A stretch of DNA of 64,000 bases from Epiperipatus broadwayi (GCA_028023455.1 JAQFVV010012529.1:2356001-2420000), one strand, 5' to 3'; shown: positions 26,756 through 40,585, numbered from the stretch's first letter. Numbers and translations: made by a program. Notes: a model not told the origin generated them from the sequence alone.

Positions 26756-27084
26756 TTTTACACAATCTTCTAATGCAGTGGAAACTTTCTTCATTAATAT
26801 TGTCATCTAGTGCATGCTTGGATTGAAAACATTATTGTATTTGTAGTTTGATCTCATAGCATGATAGTTAAATATAAAGATAAAAGTTGGCTGCTGAAGA
26901 CTTGCATTAGATCCAAACATCCAGATGCAGTGCTTTCAGATCCAAGATTCCTCACTGATAAAAGCCATAGGCTAGAAAGTAGCCTGGGGATATTGGATGA
27001 GCAGGCATTGGATAGGGATTTTGATGCATTAACTTCTACCATCAATTGAATATTATGGTTTGCACTAGGTAGCAATACTGTATG
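26756..27084. mobile_element. Foldback FB-A copy d, partial
   Basis: The right arm (26880-27084, reading 'gatcc-agattcctcactgata' ... 'ctggggatattggatgag' ... 'ttgcacta') is well preserved. The spacer and the left arm are shortened to about 120 bp. It directly abuts the RT coding of the LINE at 27085. The open frames on both strands here (26854-27075 minus, 26861-27049 plus) are arm sequence and not genes. Confidence 0.65.
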
Positions 27085-28620
27085 CAGAAAGTTACCATAC
27101 GTATCAATTAGGAAATTTATAATCAGTTAAAGTTAAAAATGGGATGCGACTAATGCAAGGATATCCTCTGTCATCTATTTTGTTTTTGTTAATATTTGAG
27201 AGAAATGGAGAGAACAATAGAAAGACAAGAAAGTGGGGTAGAGATACCATACCATTAATAGGTGGCAAGGGAGTATATACATTGTCGAATCTTTTATTTG
27301 CAGATTTTTTTTTGTGTACAGAAAGAGAAGATATGGAAGTTATGCTGAGGACATGCACAAAGATGGGTAAAGAGATAGGCATTAAATTTAATGAAGAAAA
27401 ATCAAAAGCAATGGTGATTAATATTGGGGAAAGAGAAGACAAAGAATTTTTATTGGGGGATATAAAGTTAAGTGTGGTGAATAGATATAACTTTTGAGAA
27501 TCATCTTAAGTAATCAGAGAAATTTCTTGAATGAATGGAAGAAAAAAATTGATAAATGAAGCAAAGAAAACAAAGGGATTGATAAAGTAATTAACAGAGT
27601 TCTTGTATAATAAATGTAATATAGCTAGAATTGTATGGAAGGAAGTGGCACTAGCAGGATTAACATATGGTAATGATGTGTTATGTGTTAGTAAAGTGGT
27701 GTTAGATTACTTAGAAAAAGTATAAAGAGAAGTAGAAAAATATGCATTAGATGCAGAAGTGTAAATGGCAAAGAAATCAATTCAAGGAGAAATGGGATGG
27801 TCAAGTTTTCATATGAAAGATGCTAAAAGCAAAATGAAAATGTTCGATAGATTGCAGTTTATGGATAATAAAAGAATAGCCAAAATAGTATTTAATTGGG
27901 TTATGAATAAAGAGCAGGCAACAAGAGGGGTGCAAAAGGTAATGTGATATGGAGAAGATTTAGATAAAGAATTGTTGAGTGTTATAGTGTTAAGGAATGG
28001 GATAGAAGAATAGATGCATTAATAAAGAATAGGAAGTTTGAGAATGGAGAGTAAAAAAAAAATTTAAATATTTATAGAAGAAAACAGAATATTGGGTATG
28101 AGTTAATTTATGATAGTAACAAGGAAAATAGTTTACTGTTTAAGACTCGAACAGGATCTTTAGCAACAAGGGAATATACACATAAATGGAAAAATATGGG
28201 TGATTTAATCTGCAACTTGTGTAAGGATGGTGTAGAAAATATTAGGCATCTGTTAATTGAATGTAAATGCCTGAAAGCAGAAAGGGTACAAATAATAAAG
28301 TTGTGGAAGAATAAATATGAACAAAGTGATTATACAGAAAGTGGCTTATTAGTTTTTATGCTAGGTTTGGGAAAAGATAAGGGTTTTTTAGATATAAAGG
28401 CCATGGAGTTTATGTTGTGGAAATGGGATGGAGTAGGATAGAGAAGAATATGGGAAAACTTGGGGTGGGAAATGGAAAGGAAAGTCATAGTGGCTAACAG
28501 GTTTCTCTGGGATATTTGCTAAGAGATTCCTGACTCCGTATAAGGAAAAGTCACCGTGCATCATATCACATTACTATTGTTTAAGCTTATTATGCTCTAT
28601 AAGATGTGCTTGGGAAATAA
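27085..28620 (+). mobile_element. LINE RT and C-terminal fragment, different family
   Basis: Plus-strand remnant of a non-LTR reverse transcriptase. RT starts at 27140 with M-R-x-MQGYPLSSILF (family form RQGxPLSPxLF), then LFADFFL at about 27290-27312, where the catalytic FADD box reads FADF. Then come NEEKSKAMV and the thumb (27490-27950), including GEMGWSSF at 27788-27811. A Cys/His knuckle C-x2-C-x7-H-x4-C (CNLCKDGVENIRHLLIEC) lies at 28210-28265. The coding is spread over three frames with stops near 27497 and 27950, so it is not functional. The 5' endonuclease part is absent, and the left edge coincides with foldback copy d. Confidence 0.75.
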
Positions 28621-28639
28621 TAATCTTAACTGGAAATAT

Positions 28640-30110
28640 TGAAAATAAGTATATTATATATTATTAATTATTTTAAGTATTAAATTTAAAATTGCAAATT
28701 ACCATTAAAAATTTTATATTTCCTTTCAACGCCTTTGCCTAAAGGTCTTTTCAAATCAACACACTCTCTTTCGAATATCTTTAGCACTTTTTTAATTTAT
28801 TTTTTGAGTCTTTTTTTTTTACTTTTTGAAACAAATATAGTAAGAATTTTCATCTGTTTAAACATTTTTTATTTTTATACATAGAAAAATGTTATCTCGT
28901 GGACAAATTCAATACTCATAAAAGGGTTAAATAAATCAAATTTTAAAATTCCATTCAGATCTCTTATTATGTTCCTTACAGCTAAAGCTAATTACAGAAA
29001 AGTATTTACAATTGTTTAAATAATATTAGTTTAAAAAAAAAAAAAAAAACGTTACAATAAATTTTGAATAAATATACCATTGCAATTTTTAAGGCTTTAA
29101 AAAAAAATTACAAATTCAATTTTTAATAAGTAATTTGTCTTGGAAAGTTTTACAGGGGTCAATTTTTGATCTAGTAATTAAAATAATATAACGATTTTTA
29201 GAAAAAAAAATTTACATGTTAATATTTTTAATCGATTATAATAAACAAATCTTATTAATAAAGTTTTTTTTTTTTTAAATAGTATCAAAACATAATAATA
29301 AAAAAAGCCTTTGATAAATTAATGTAAGGTGTTGTAATATACTGTACGTAAATTGGAGATTATAATTCGTGATAATCAACATTTTAAATTATCTTTCAGA
29401 AATATTAATCTTTTCTTCAAAAAAGCTTAATATAATTTGTGATGATGCAGTATTTCCTAGGCGAGCGTTCATAGAAACTGATCTGAGGTCAAAAGATTAA
29501 TAGGTTAAAAATGATTTTCTAAGTTTATAATTAACCACCTTAATTGGAAATAATTAGATAAACTGTTAATATAAAATTTCAAAGAATTTATTTAATAGCT
29601 TATTTTGATTTTTTTTCCCAAACGTCGTCTAATCTTTTTTTATCATATACATCTTTTTTAAACAGCATTTTATACATTCTATACATGATTCATTAATATT
29701 AGATAAATAGAGTTTTTTTCAGCTTTATTTTTCTTTTCTCTTAATTAAATGAATACTACCATCTTTCGCATGATCTTTACTTAGAGTTCAAAATAATACT
29801 AAAAAAAAGTAAGTACAATTTAAAATAAGGACATTGAAAAATATGACTATAAAAGGATTATAAAACTTATATATATGCACAAATACTATTCATGTATAGT
29901 ATTTATTCTTTACTCATTTTAGGATGACAATTAAAAAAAAAATACGCACAGCATAGGCACCACCTTCACATGGATATTTGTCTTTGCTCATAAACCAACT
30001 TCAAAGTATTTATGATCAGGTGTCTTTTTTGGATGTTGGTAAATACATCTATTGGAGTATTTATAATATGCTGTAACCAGACATAACTACTGATCCTTAG
30101 TCACCAATGC
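28640..30110. other. AT-rich DNA, no gene seen
   Basis: Poly-A and poly-T runs (29032-29050, 29263-29276) and AT-rich sequence. No reading frame or repeat I can identify. Confidence 0.5.
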
Positions 30111-30114
30111 TAAA

Positions 30115-31235
30115 TATGAACAACAGCGATTCAAAAAATGATTTATTGGAACCCAAATTTTTTGATTTTCTCTTAAAGCTAGATCTTGATGCTCTACCTA
30201 CCACCTATTTCCTTAAATGACACAGGTTTTACAGCAAGATTGATGCTTTTTGTTCCTTGTGCCACAGGGAAGAAGAAATGTAACAGCATCTATTTCACAC
30301 CTGCACAGCTCTGACAAATACTCAAGAAATTATGATTAACACATATAGACAAAATAACATCACACTTGATAACCTAATAGAGATACTCAGTAAAGGCTCA
30401 ACACCGGAAATCTGTGCAGCAACTTTTTGTTTATATATTTTGTAGTGCACCAGATGTACTTTCTGCCTTGGAAACAACACCAGAAGTTATCCAACCACAT
30501 TCTCTAATAAGCTCGAACAACTGAAGGCCAGAGATGGCAAAATTGCACACCCATATATATTTGCTGCTACATGGTCACTATTAAAAACGTAAAACAAACC
30601 ATAACCTCAATAAACCAAATGACTTTTGCTGTAACAAGAACAATTATTTTTTTTGTTTGTTTACATATCTCTTTTTCAACAATTTTTTAAACACCACGTC
30701 TGTGTACTGAATAGTCCAAAGGTTATATTTATTTCAATCAAAAAGTATTTTAAATTGATGAACTAAACCCTCAGACAATGAAAATAGAACATAGGCAAAT
30801 ACACAGTTTACAAGTTTATATTTATCAAATACCTGCTGTAACAATCTATTTGAACTGCAATAATAATATCTATCTGTTTGTTCCAAAGCTATGTAGTTTT
30901 CAACAATGTAACTTTTTGTGAATAATAAAGTTTGATTTGGAACAAATAAGTAAAAAGAAAGAAATCATTACAAATAATAATAAATGTATAATTGCTAATG
31001 TAAATATTTCTACACTGTAAAATATTTCTATTTAATCTTATCTCCTTTAAGTGTACTGTAATCATCTATGTTAAAATGTAACCAGTAATTAATGACTTGT
31101 AAACCTATTTGAATTGCTGTAAGTTTTCTAATTGATAATACATTTGTTAGACCTGTCATGCCATTGTAACACTGGCAAAACCATTGTAAAAATTCATGTA
31201 ATCAATTTATTGTATAATAAAGTATATTATTGAAA
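30115..31235 (+). mobile_element. LINE 3' fragment (C-terminal domain), copy 2
   Basis: Same family as 24850-25737. The translation gives an LEPKFFDF-like segment followed by DLDALPTTYFL, a knuckle CSLCHREEE with downstream His and Cys (30255-30305), EICAATFCLYIL followed by a W/stop-CTRC motif (30410-30455), and a final AATWSLLKT (30565-30592). It matches the order LEPK, DALPTN, FQLC, W-x-TRC, LEKIKKRD in copy 1. The 3' UTR runs to about 31230 and ends 'tataataaagtatattattg', like copy 1. Frameshifts and stops show it is dead. Confidence 0.6.
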
Positions 31236-31989
31236 CACATAATTTATTCATTTTTAATAATATTAATTAAAGACAATACTAACACTGCTTCATATATGGA
31301 GAAAACATTGAAAACATTAATCATAACTTAAGTGCTGAGAATCTTTGTTAAAGGCAACAGCTATATTCAAAATGAAAGTGGAAAGACAAAATATATATTG
31401 AAGTAATGCTTGTTTCAAAATGCACTCAATTTCTCCCTATTGCATTTTCTACTCTTTACTGAGTTTACATTTGTAATGAACCATACCTTTTTAATTTTAA
31501 TTTTCCCATTATTATCTTCAGTTAAAATCATTTATATTTTTTTAGAATTAAAATCACGACTAAATATCTTTTATTCTAAAAATATGGATGATACTGTAGA
31601 AAATATTTTAGATTTATTATATATATGTATTATGCTGCTTTAACGTTACATTAAGATTTGTTCCCGATTCATCATAATAATCATAAAAGCAACTTAGTTC
31701 CTTACATTTAATTATATAAATAAGGTATGAATATTCTCTAGGATCAATTTTATATTTATTAATTAATTCCTGCAATATATTCAGTGAACAAAAACTTGAC
31801 TAATGTGTTAAAAAATAAACATGTAAAAAATTAGAAAACACGGATTTAAAAAATACTTTTGATTGTTAAATTATATCGGTTTATATTTTTACCATTGTTT
31901 TTAATTTTTTATACTTTTAAAAATACTGCATTAACAAATAATCTTTTACAAGTTGTTGAAATTTTTATTGATGGTATTTGCTAGTTATT

Positions 31990-32108
31990 GCTATTGCATT
32001 ATAAAAACATCAGCAAATAATAGAGATTTTGTATTGCGTATAAAAATATCAGCAAGTAATAGAAAGTTTGTATTGTATTGTAATAATATCAGCAAGTAAT
32101 AAAAAGTT
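31990..32108. repeat. Tandem repeat, three units of about 40-45 bp
   Basis: Three units share 'attgcataaaaatatcagca' followed by 'agtaatagaaagtttgt'. Divergence between units is moderate. The minus-strand frame here is an artefact of the repeat. Confidence 0.65.
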
Positions 32109-33313
32109 AAATACTTTAAAGGTATATATTTAAAGATAAGAAAAGAGATAAACATTTCCAGTTTTATGCCCCCCCCTCCTTTGCGCGGGAAACTCATGAA
32201 CTTCAAAGTGAATAGCAGTTTTTGAACACGGACCTGAAGCAAGACAAGGCTATCCCAGATTTCTGTGCATGAATGAGAAGAGCAGTGTTTAAGGCCCAGT
32301 CAGATTAAGAAAATTGTCATGAAAGTAACCAGAAGACGGCATGCCAGATGAAACCAGACCTCGTGATCCAGTGAACTCCACCACTGAAGGTGCCAAAGAG
32401 GACCTAGGGACTAATAGAGGGCATCCATGCTTTATTATTATTTGTCATAAGCTGCAAGGCCAGATTATGTAAGCATATTATTAATATATTAAACTTATTT
32501 AATCATAAGGCCAGTACTATAATTCGTATATTAAACTATTAGTAAGAGTATGTTGACTTGTTGTAAATATGTTAATATCTTTTTGTTATAAATAAATATT
32601 TGTTATTGTTAATTATTGGTAATTGAAATTATTTAGTTCAATTGCTTATTAGTAATGGGGGAGGACACTGCAATATTATTTTAAAAAAAACCCACTATCA
32701 ATGTTTATCAAATAATACTATAACCTGATCACTATATTTTTTAGATAATTAATAGAAAATCTTTGAATATTTCTTTATGTTATATTTTAATATTAAAAGG
32801 TCATTTAAAGCAGAAATATTTTATTCCTAAAAAAAGGACAACAATTCTTCTTTGGTTCTTCTATGTTTTCAATTGCATTAAATGAGATAAAAGTATTCTG
32901 CCTTTATAAAACTTTTATTATATATAACCCTTTTAGCTTTGAAGTGACTTATTACACTCCACAATTAGATAACTCGTCAACAATAATTTTCAATTGTTTA
33001 GGCAGACAAAAAATATCATTTAACTCAGCATTTTATTCTGTTAAAATTATATGCAATTTATTTATTCATTTAATATTTACATATATAATATTAAATGATT
33101 AAAGGGCTTGTTTAAATTATGCACGTTATCTCAATATGCAGCTTCACATATAAAAAAAAAACATTTAATTTTTTCATTTTCTTTAAAATTTGTTATTACA
33201 ACCATCAAATTACTTGCAGAAAATGAAATGAAATATTTAGCTGTAAAATGGAAAACTGGATCAGACAAAGTCTATTAGATTTGAAAACAATAATATCAGT
33301 TAGAAAATAGTAT

Positions 33314-33315
<2 letters not shown>

Positions 33316-33345
<30 letters not shown>
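33316..33345. repeat. (AC)n microsatellite
   Basis: Uninterrupted AC dinucleotide run of 15 units. Confidence 0.95.
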
Positions 33346-33348
<3 letters not shown>

Positions 33349-33865
33349 TAAAACACTTGATCAAAAATAAATATATATTTTCATTGAAAACAAGTAGGGG
33401 GGGGGACGACAATTTATTAACTTCATGGCTATACATGCAGATGAGACTTGGATTCTGAGAGAAGTTTTAAAAAAAAACCCAACTTTAATTCTTTGTAGTT
33501 TGATATTATGTAGAATAATGAATTCCCATTGATAGACAAAATGGAGTATAATTATCAAATAATATTAAGAATAAGTGAATTTAAGTATCCTCTATTACAT
33601 TATTATTTAACTAAGTTAAAAAATTCCTGACAGCTTGAATCTTGGCTATTCTAATTAAATAATAAAATGTACTCACTCTTAATATATTACTTTGAAATAT
33701 AGCAATTGCATAATTAATTATCATATAATACATTTTTTATATTCATAGCATTATTATTGTGCATGCAACTAAGTCTAATTTTTAAAATGAAATAAAAATG
33801 TGTATTCATCCAACTAACATTTTTTCTCTCTAAATAATATAGTTTATTGAATTAATGATCTAGTA

Positions 33866-35969
33866 CAGAGCTTAATAAAGTTTTTCCACTCATAATCCTT
33901 TTTATCCAAGAAATTTTTACATAGCCCTGTTATATAGATATATAAAATTGATATATAAATCTAACATTTGTTGATAATAAATCAAAAGAAATTTATTTTA
34001 GATCAGTTCTTGGTATACATATAATTTTACCATTTGTAAAAGATTAAAATAAATTTGCATTCTAATGAGATGAATATGCTTTTTTATTTTTACATAATAA
34101 AATCTCTGCAGATTGTAGAGAATATTTAACATTGCTCAGAATTGATAAATATTTTGATTTTATAATTGTCAATGGTGAGATTGCTACTTCATATAAATAT
34201 GCAGTATAAAATGGTAGACATGTTTAGAGCCATTCAGAAGTTTGGGAAATTCTTTTCTAATTGTAAATCAAAATCTATTTAACAATTTTTTAGAAAACTC
34301 AAGATTTAAACATATATCACTTGATAACTTGAAAAATTCTTCTTAAACTTTTAATGATAGAAGACTAATATTTTTTGATTTTAATTAATTGTGGTTTATG
34401 ATCCCAACTTAATTTTTTAGAATCAAAATTTAAGGGAAGTATTTCTGAAACTGTGTCTCCAAGTATTTTAGATGATCAATTATAACTTTTTCAACATTTC
34501 AAAAGCACCATTTCCCACCTTATTCTTCAAAATATTAATATTTAAGTATAACATTCAATTTTATCTTTGAACATAAATATGTTACTCTTTCAAGAGTCAT
34601 CTTACCTCTGAATGTAATAAAAAGCTTTTGAAATCAGAGTCCATTGAAGAAAAAAAATTAAGAGCATATTTTTTAATAAAGTTAGATTTTGATAGTAAAG
34701 CAAAACACAAATCTTACTCTAGTGATATTTTTTTGGCTATGAGTAAAAATGATACATTCATTGTTACTAGCTTTAACTTTTGCTATCAAGTCCAATATTA
34801 TCTTTCATCATTGTTCCAGTACTATCTGTACAGACCCCAATGTAATTTTCTTAGTGTAAGTCTTCATTTGTGAAAAATTTAACATTAAGTTGTATATCTT
34901 CCCTATTGTATGATCTTCCACAAGGTGACAAAACAATAATTCCTTTGTATGTTTTCTTCATTAATATATCTTACATAAAGTAACAACTAAGCCAGGATAG
35001 AACTACTAATTATTTCATTTAATTGACTTAACAAATTATGGGCTACCTTTAAGCCTAGTAATGGGTTGCCGAAATTTGTCATTACTAATTTCAGATATTA
35101 TTTTGGGAAAAGTATCATTCAATAAATTAATTTTAGGAATTTCATCTCTATATTTCTTCCTATGACTTATTTCTAATATTTTAATGACAGCATATAACAC
35201 AAATTTTTTTATTATGTAGAGCTTTTTAGTTTTTGCAATTAAATAAGTTTCTTAAGATGCAAGCAAATACTTTTCAGTGACAACAACAAATTTCTCAAAA
35301 CATTGTTTTTCTTTATGTGAAAATTTTCAAAGTCATTCAAAATATTTCTTTGGTTTATTGCACTATGCTTTGTGCTTGATATTAAGAAGACATTTTAATT
35401 GGGTTGACTTTATGCTCCCTGCTGCTAAAACATTATTATAAATTAAGCAAATTAAGTTTTTACACACCATTATTAAAAATAAATCTATATTGCAAAACTG
35501 ATTCATCATATTTTCTTGTAGGGTCAATGTAGGTGTAATATATCTGGTAGCTAAAAGACTTCCATACAGTCATCAGAATTTTTACTTCTTTTGTCTAAAT
35601 TTAACTGCTTATTCATAACTGAATAATATTTTTGCTCTAAAATATAAATAAATGTTGCCAATAATTTCTCAAATAAATATTAAAACTTAGGTTAAAATAT
35701 TTATATCCATTTTATTAAAAGAAAACTATTCTTTTTTGTTTAATTTTAAACTAAAAGTTTTAAATTTTGTTAATAGAATATTTTCTTCTGGGTTAATTTT
35801 GCTATCTTTATGGTAAACATGTTAATTTGATAAAATATATATATAAAACTACTCAATAATTATTGGATCAATAAGTAAACAACAGGTGTCCAGAAAATTG
35901 AATTGATCATGGGGGTGAAAATAAATTTTTTAGTAAAAATAAGAAATTTAATAAAGATTTAGATAACTG
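33866..35969 (-). mobile_element. hAT transposon, FAM200/ZBED type, decayed
   Basis: Boundaries are inferred from hAT-like termini: CAGAGCTTAATAAAGTTTTT at the left and, reverse-complemented, CAGTTATCTAAATCTTTATT at the right, with a 'cataatccttttt' / 'catgggggtgaaa' subterminal pair typical of this group. The transposase remnant lies between, on the minus strand. I could not find a matching 8-bp duplication, so the outer edges are less certain than the coding core. Confidence 0.65.
34065..35520 (-). pseudogene. hAT transposase (FAM200/ZBED5-like), broken
   Basis: In order along the minus strand: RKYDES (about 35518), the start typical of this family; a BED-like region with LAAGSIKSTQLK and a NIKHK His segment, where the first Cys pair is lost; KYLLASXETYLIAKTKK (35290-35230) and LLNDTFPKIIS (about 35115), matching the family's 'SYLVALxIAKxKKP' and 'SNDTVxRRI'; VRYINEEN (about 34975); the catalytic-region IGVCTDST (about 34840); EFFKLSSD and LEFSKKLLNRF (about 34330-34280); and the dimerisation segment with CLPF, YLYEVA and LTIIKSKY (about 34220-34150). 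All motifs are in the expected order but spread over three frames with many stops. Parts of it match the second hAT at 47.7 kb. Confidence 0.8.
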
Positions 35970-36944
35970 GATTAAATGTCATTATTAGTAAAAACAAATT
36001 TATATCAATATTTTTAATTAGAAATTTGTTAGAAAATTTTAATTGAAGAATATTCTGGAAGCTTTTTTTGTTTATATAATATAAAATCTTAATAAAAGTA
36101 TGCTTAGAGATCTTCAAATCAGTCACCACTGGTAACTCTGCTGAAAAAAACAAGAAAAATGCTGAAAATGAAGAAGTGAAAGCAATTTGGTCCACTCCCT
36201 GTCAGCATATCTGTGTGTGTGTGTGTTAATTATTCCAGCATGAAGTTTGTCTATGCCATTGTTACTAAAAAAAACAATCATTTATTTGTTTTAAAAAAAT
36301 ATCTGCCTTGGAAGAAATGAATATGTCATTCATTCACTGTAACTTTACCAAGAGCTCAAAAAGAATATGGGTGCTTAAGAAGTATTTCTGCTATGCTGTA
36401 AGTTTTCATTAAATTATTAAATAGATAACAAATATTCTCTAAAAATAAGAAGTTCTGCTAAATCTCAATCAGAAAATGTTCTGAGGATTGAATTAAAAAT
36501 GCTCTGCAAATAAAATGTGCCATAATATAAAGCTCTCTAAGAAAAAAAATTATGCGAAAGAAATTCTGAAATTAAAGATAATTTTTTAGAGAAGGTGCAC
36601 AACCTACTCAGAGACATAACTATGTTTAAACATGGAACTTCTGAACATAAGTGATTGAACATTTTGGACTTTCATCAGAGACCCTTGGTATGGGAAAAAT
36701 GTTGGTAATTTACTTACATGTTTTGTTTCTACTGATTTAATGCTTAATTTTTATATAAGTACCTATATTCCTTTAATTTTATTTTATGTGCTTACAAATT
36801 CCATTTTAGTTTTACAATATGTCTTCAATTAGACCCCTATATTTTATGAATATATATGTCTTATTGAGCAGTAGGGTGACATTTGAGTAACTGTACTTTT
36901 TTAATAGTAGTAAACAGGCAATAATGTTAATTTAATGAGTATAT
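35970..36944. other. AT-rich DNA, no gene seen
   Basis: Short (gt)n run at 36212-36225. The 78-codon frame at 35959-36195 straddles the hAT edge and has no family resemblance. Confidence 0.5.
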
Positions 36945-38485
36945 TGTAACAGTCATATTTGAACATTCACGCAACAAAATCCAGAGTTTTGGTAAATCAT
37001 ACCAAGGCTGATCTAGATGAGGGTTTGAGACCAAATCCGACCGCACCTCAGCTTCTTCACCAACCTTCCCTGACTTACTATCTTATGAATGACATATATG
37101 AGGTCACACTCGTAATCTCTTAATTTCCGCGCCGGCAGTAGCAAAGGGTAAAACGAGAGACTCAGGGATACTTAACTAAATGCTTTATAGCTTAATCAAA
37201 CACACTCACACAACTTACGGCTGATTATCTAATGCATATTTTAATAATTATGGATGGTGATTTAATAAAATAAAGTGAATAATACTACAGACGTTAATAT
37301 GCTTTAAAATTAATTAATATTGACAAAACACAAACAATAACAATTAAATATACTGCATCCTCCACTCACAGGTGGGATGGGGAAAATATGAACTACACGT
37401 TCTGTAATCAATTGTACTTAACGATCATCATTTTATACATTAATAATTATTTTTATGTCTACACTGATGTCTAAATTATGCTCTGCCATTCCTGCTCAGT
37501 TTGTTAAGGGTTAAATTTTAAGAGAGTGGCAACTTTATACAATGTGTACTTAAATTTATCATTACGTGATGAGCAGTCAATGCGCTCTTTATGTAGATAT
37601 TATTAGACAAACCAGATCTTAGGTTCAGATCAATGCTGAACAATTAATATAACAGCAGATGAACTGGCATTTTGTAGCATAGCTTCTGAGGCTATGGCGC
37701 TATGCAAATTACATCAGAGATGTGGCTTGAATGTGCCTTTACTCATGAGATTCAGTAACGTTTACTCGGTTCTCAGATACCGGTCGCTTGCTATATGTGA
37801 ACTTTTAGTTTGGATGATCAAACAGCCATAATATATGATGCTGGATTCCAGTGTTCCAGTTCTGAAGGAGGTAATGGGAATGATCCTTAAAATCATTATC
37901 CCATTCAAGAGAGAGTCTGTCCGAACTAAGGATGATAAGATAGTCCTTAAAACCTAATCTTATCTTAATAATTATATGATAGCAAGGCGGAATGCACCTC
38001 AGTGCTTCATAAAAGCTCATTCACAACGCTTTCTAAATATTAATTATTACAACTAGTAAAGCACGAAATCTATAGTTTCTTCTGCAAACTACCCTATGCC
38101 AGTTAGTTAAATAAACACTGAAATTGTGTAAAGAGGAATTTATTAAAATGATCTAGTTTATTAATTAACTACATTACATATTCTATGAAAATACATTAAT
38201 AGGGTCTAAAGCATATCTGGGACTTAAACTGGGCTAACTACTGAATATGCCTTAAATCATCACTCTCGTATTTAACTAAACAGACCTTTTAATAAGCAAC
38301 ATATATGTGATATTAAGCTAAACATAGCAGCTCGACTAATATATCAAAGTAGGTTTCAGAACAGAGATCTATAACATGCCAAACAGCATACATTAATTTA
38401 CTTGAGAACAAAAACGTCTCTTTAAGTTTATAATAATTAATAATCTCTGCTCTGAAGGCATAGCACAAATCAATAAATGCATTTT

Positions 38486-38568
<83 letters not shown>

Positions 38569-39952
38569 TGCAAAAGTATAGATGTAAATAGAGAAAATAA
38601 TAAGGCAATAATAGTCTTTATAAGTTGAATTTAAAAAGATTTAAGAATTTGAGATCAGGCAAGATTTACATTTTAACTTTTAAAGTATTTTAAAATTATA
38701 CAGATTGAGATACGTTTATCTAATACAGTTAATTAATTTAAGAGAGAATACACTTTTTTAACATAGTTTGATTAATTTATAAGATTTGAATTTAAGAGTT
38801 TGTGCACATTATTTATATTATATAGATAGTTTTAGGAAAGATTTCTAGATTGCTATAGCTTTTAGATTTAGCTTGGTTGAGAAGTTGTTACCGGTTGTTT
38901 ATCTGAAGGCTTGCAGCTTGACAGTATGAAACACACATGCATGGACTGATTTATCTGAGCTGGTTCATCTATGGGCTATTCTTTCAGGTAGCTGTGGTTT
39001 GGGTCTTCGGTCTCCATAAACGGTTCTTGGCCACCGGGAAGGTGGCCTTTGCTTTTCTAGCCACTTATCTGCATGATAAAAACTGGGCAAACTGCCTGGG
39101 TATAAGTTGACACACGAGTAAAGCAAAATGGATGATGATTTCTTTTCAACTGGCCTTTTTATATTTCTTTAACCCCCCCCCCTCTTACAGCTCATTCACA
39201 ATCTTTATTTTTAGACTTTAAAACTTAAGAAGTCTTAATTTCATCAACTTCAAACGAATCGGTTAGATTGATTTCAGGCTTAATGTTTATTAATTGTTTC
39301 TTTTTATTTCCCAAGGTTCAAGTTCAGCTGGATTTTATTGCAGGTTTAATTGTCCAACTTTTATTCTATAAGAATCATAAAATCTAGATTTATGCAAGCG
39401 GTATCTCATAAGATTGACAAAGTTCTTTTTTTCTTTAAACATTGAATTTCCATTTTTTTTCTTGTCTTGAAAGAGATTTAAGCTGCTAACATTTTAACGT
39501 ATACCTGAGAAAACTACATTTGTTTTTAATTGCTATACGTAATTAAGTAATTGAGTAATTGGATAACTTCAAAGATGGTTTGAAATGATTTAGAGAACTT
39601 TGTTCTTATATAAATACAATTTCCACAGCTTAAAACCAATTTAATAATTTAAAATCATAAGATAAATATTTATGAAATTATAAGGTGTGTACATTATATA
39701 ATGATAATATCAATCTGATGTGAATATACAATTTTTTTAGCAAATAAAAATATTACAAAATGTATATACAATCATAACAGATGTGTGTGCATATACAATT
39801 ACACACATATAAGGGTAAATATACATTTTTATTTATATTAAATTACTTAATATAATTATATATATGCGTACCTCTAGGGTTTGAATTAGGGAAATGAAGC
39901 TACTATTTTATATAATGGTAAAACTGCATGATGACCAAATCATACTGTTTCA
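36945..39952. repeat. Long terminal repeat, left copy (3008 bp)
   Basis: It differs from the right copy by scattered substitutions, a few small indels, and a large (TA)n expansion at 38491-38566 that accounts for most of the length difference. It contains a 7-bp-stem hairpin GGCCACC-GGGAA-GGTGGCC at 39029-39047 that is mismatched in the right copy. The 71-codon frame at 37805-38020 is present in both copies but has no recognisable homology. Confidence 0.85.
38491..38566. repeat. (TA)n microsatellite, 38 units
   Basis: Pure TA run inside the left LTR. The equivalent place in the right LTR (46066-46076) has only about five units, so it expanded or contracted after insertion. Confidence 0.95.
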
Positions 39953-40585
39953 TATCAGTGAAGTCCGGGAAAAAAAAAAACAACAAACAAACAAAAAAAG
40001 AATACTTATTATTTAAATGAGCAATCATAAGTACTTTTCTGTGTATAACATTTATGGAATTTATTTCTCTGACTTCTAAGTTGTATCAGCACCTCCCATC
40101 CTAACTTTAGTCTACTCAGTACAAAAAAACAAAAAAAAAACAAAAAAACAAAGTACAAACAATTAAATCCTTACATGGTAAAATCTAATCCATTTCTCAC
40201 TACATTTAATACCTAATTGTTCATAGGGATGATATACCTAAGCCTTACTCTTACATATATAAACATATATAACCATTCCTCTACATCTACTAAATATGCT
40301 ACCACATCTATGATTATTTATATTGGTGAAATAATAATAATAAAATAAAATAAAAAACTACCTCTACCAACGCTTATCACCATACATATATAGATTCCTA
40401 CTGGTAAAAATGGGAACTAGGTCCTTAGATATTAACTATCCCTGATGCATCTGGGGGTTTTGTTTTATAGACTATTTCACCTTTGGCTCTAAGCATTAGA
40501 AACCTTGTCAGCTTTGAAACCTTATTCTTCGGAACATTATCTCTAATCTCTTGAAACCTTGTTTCTCGAAACCTTATACGCTTTC

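Larger units (their letters stand above)
31240..33865. other. Mixed intergenic DNA
   Basis: AT-rich except for a block at 32160-32460 that is markedly richer in G and C and holds no recognisable coding motif. The purine run 'aatgggggagga' at 32655-32666 could be a worn retroelement polypurine tract. A C8 run lies at 32169 and a G8 run near 33396. The frames at 31410-31643, 31991-32242, 32863-33102 and 33361-33558 have no family resemblance. Confidence 0.4.

Noticed and set aside
37805-38020. 71-codon minus-strand frame present in both LTRs (also 45382-45597)
   Set aside because: Conservation follows trivially from the near-identity of the two LTRs, and there is no recognisable domain.
38393-38608. 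71-codon minus-strand frame with an alternating Ile-Tyr stretch
   Set aside because: Direct translation of the (TA)n microsatellite.
39953-39980. Candidate primer site right after the left LTR (tatcagtgaagtccggga)
   Set aside because: Does not start with TGG and fits no tRNA 3' end that I know.
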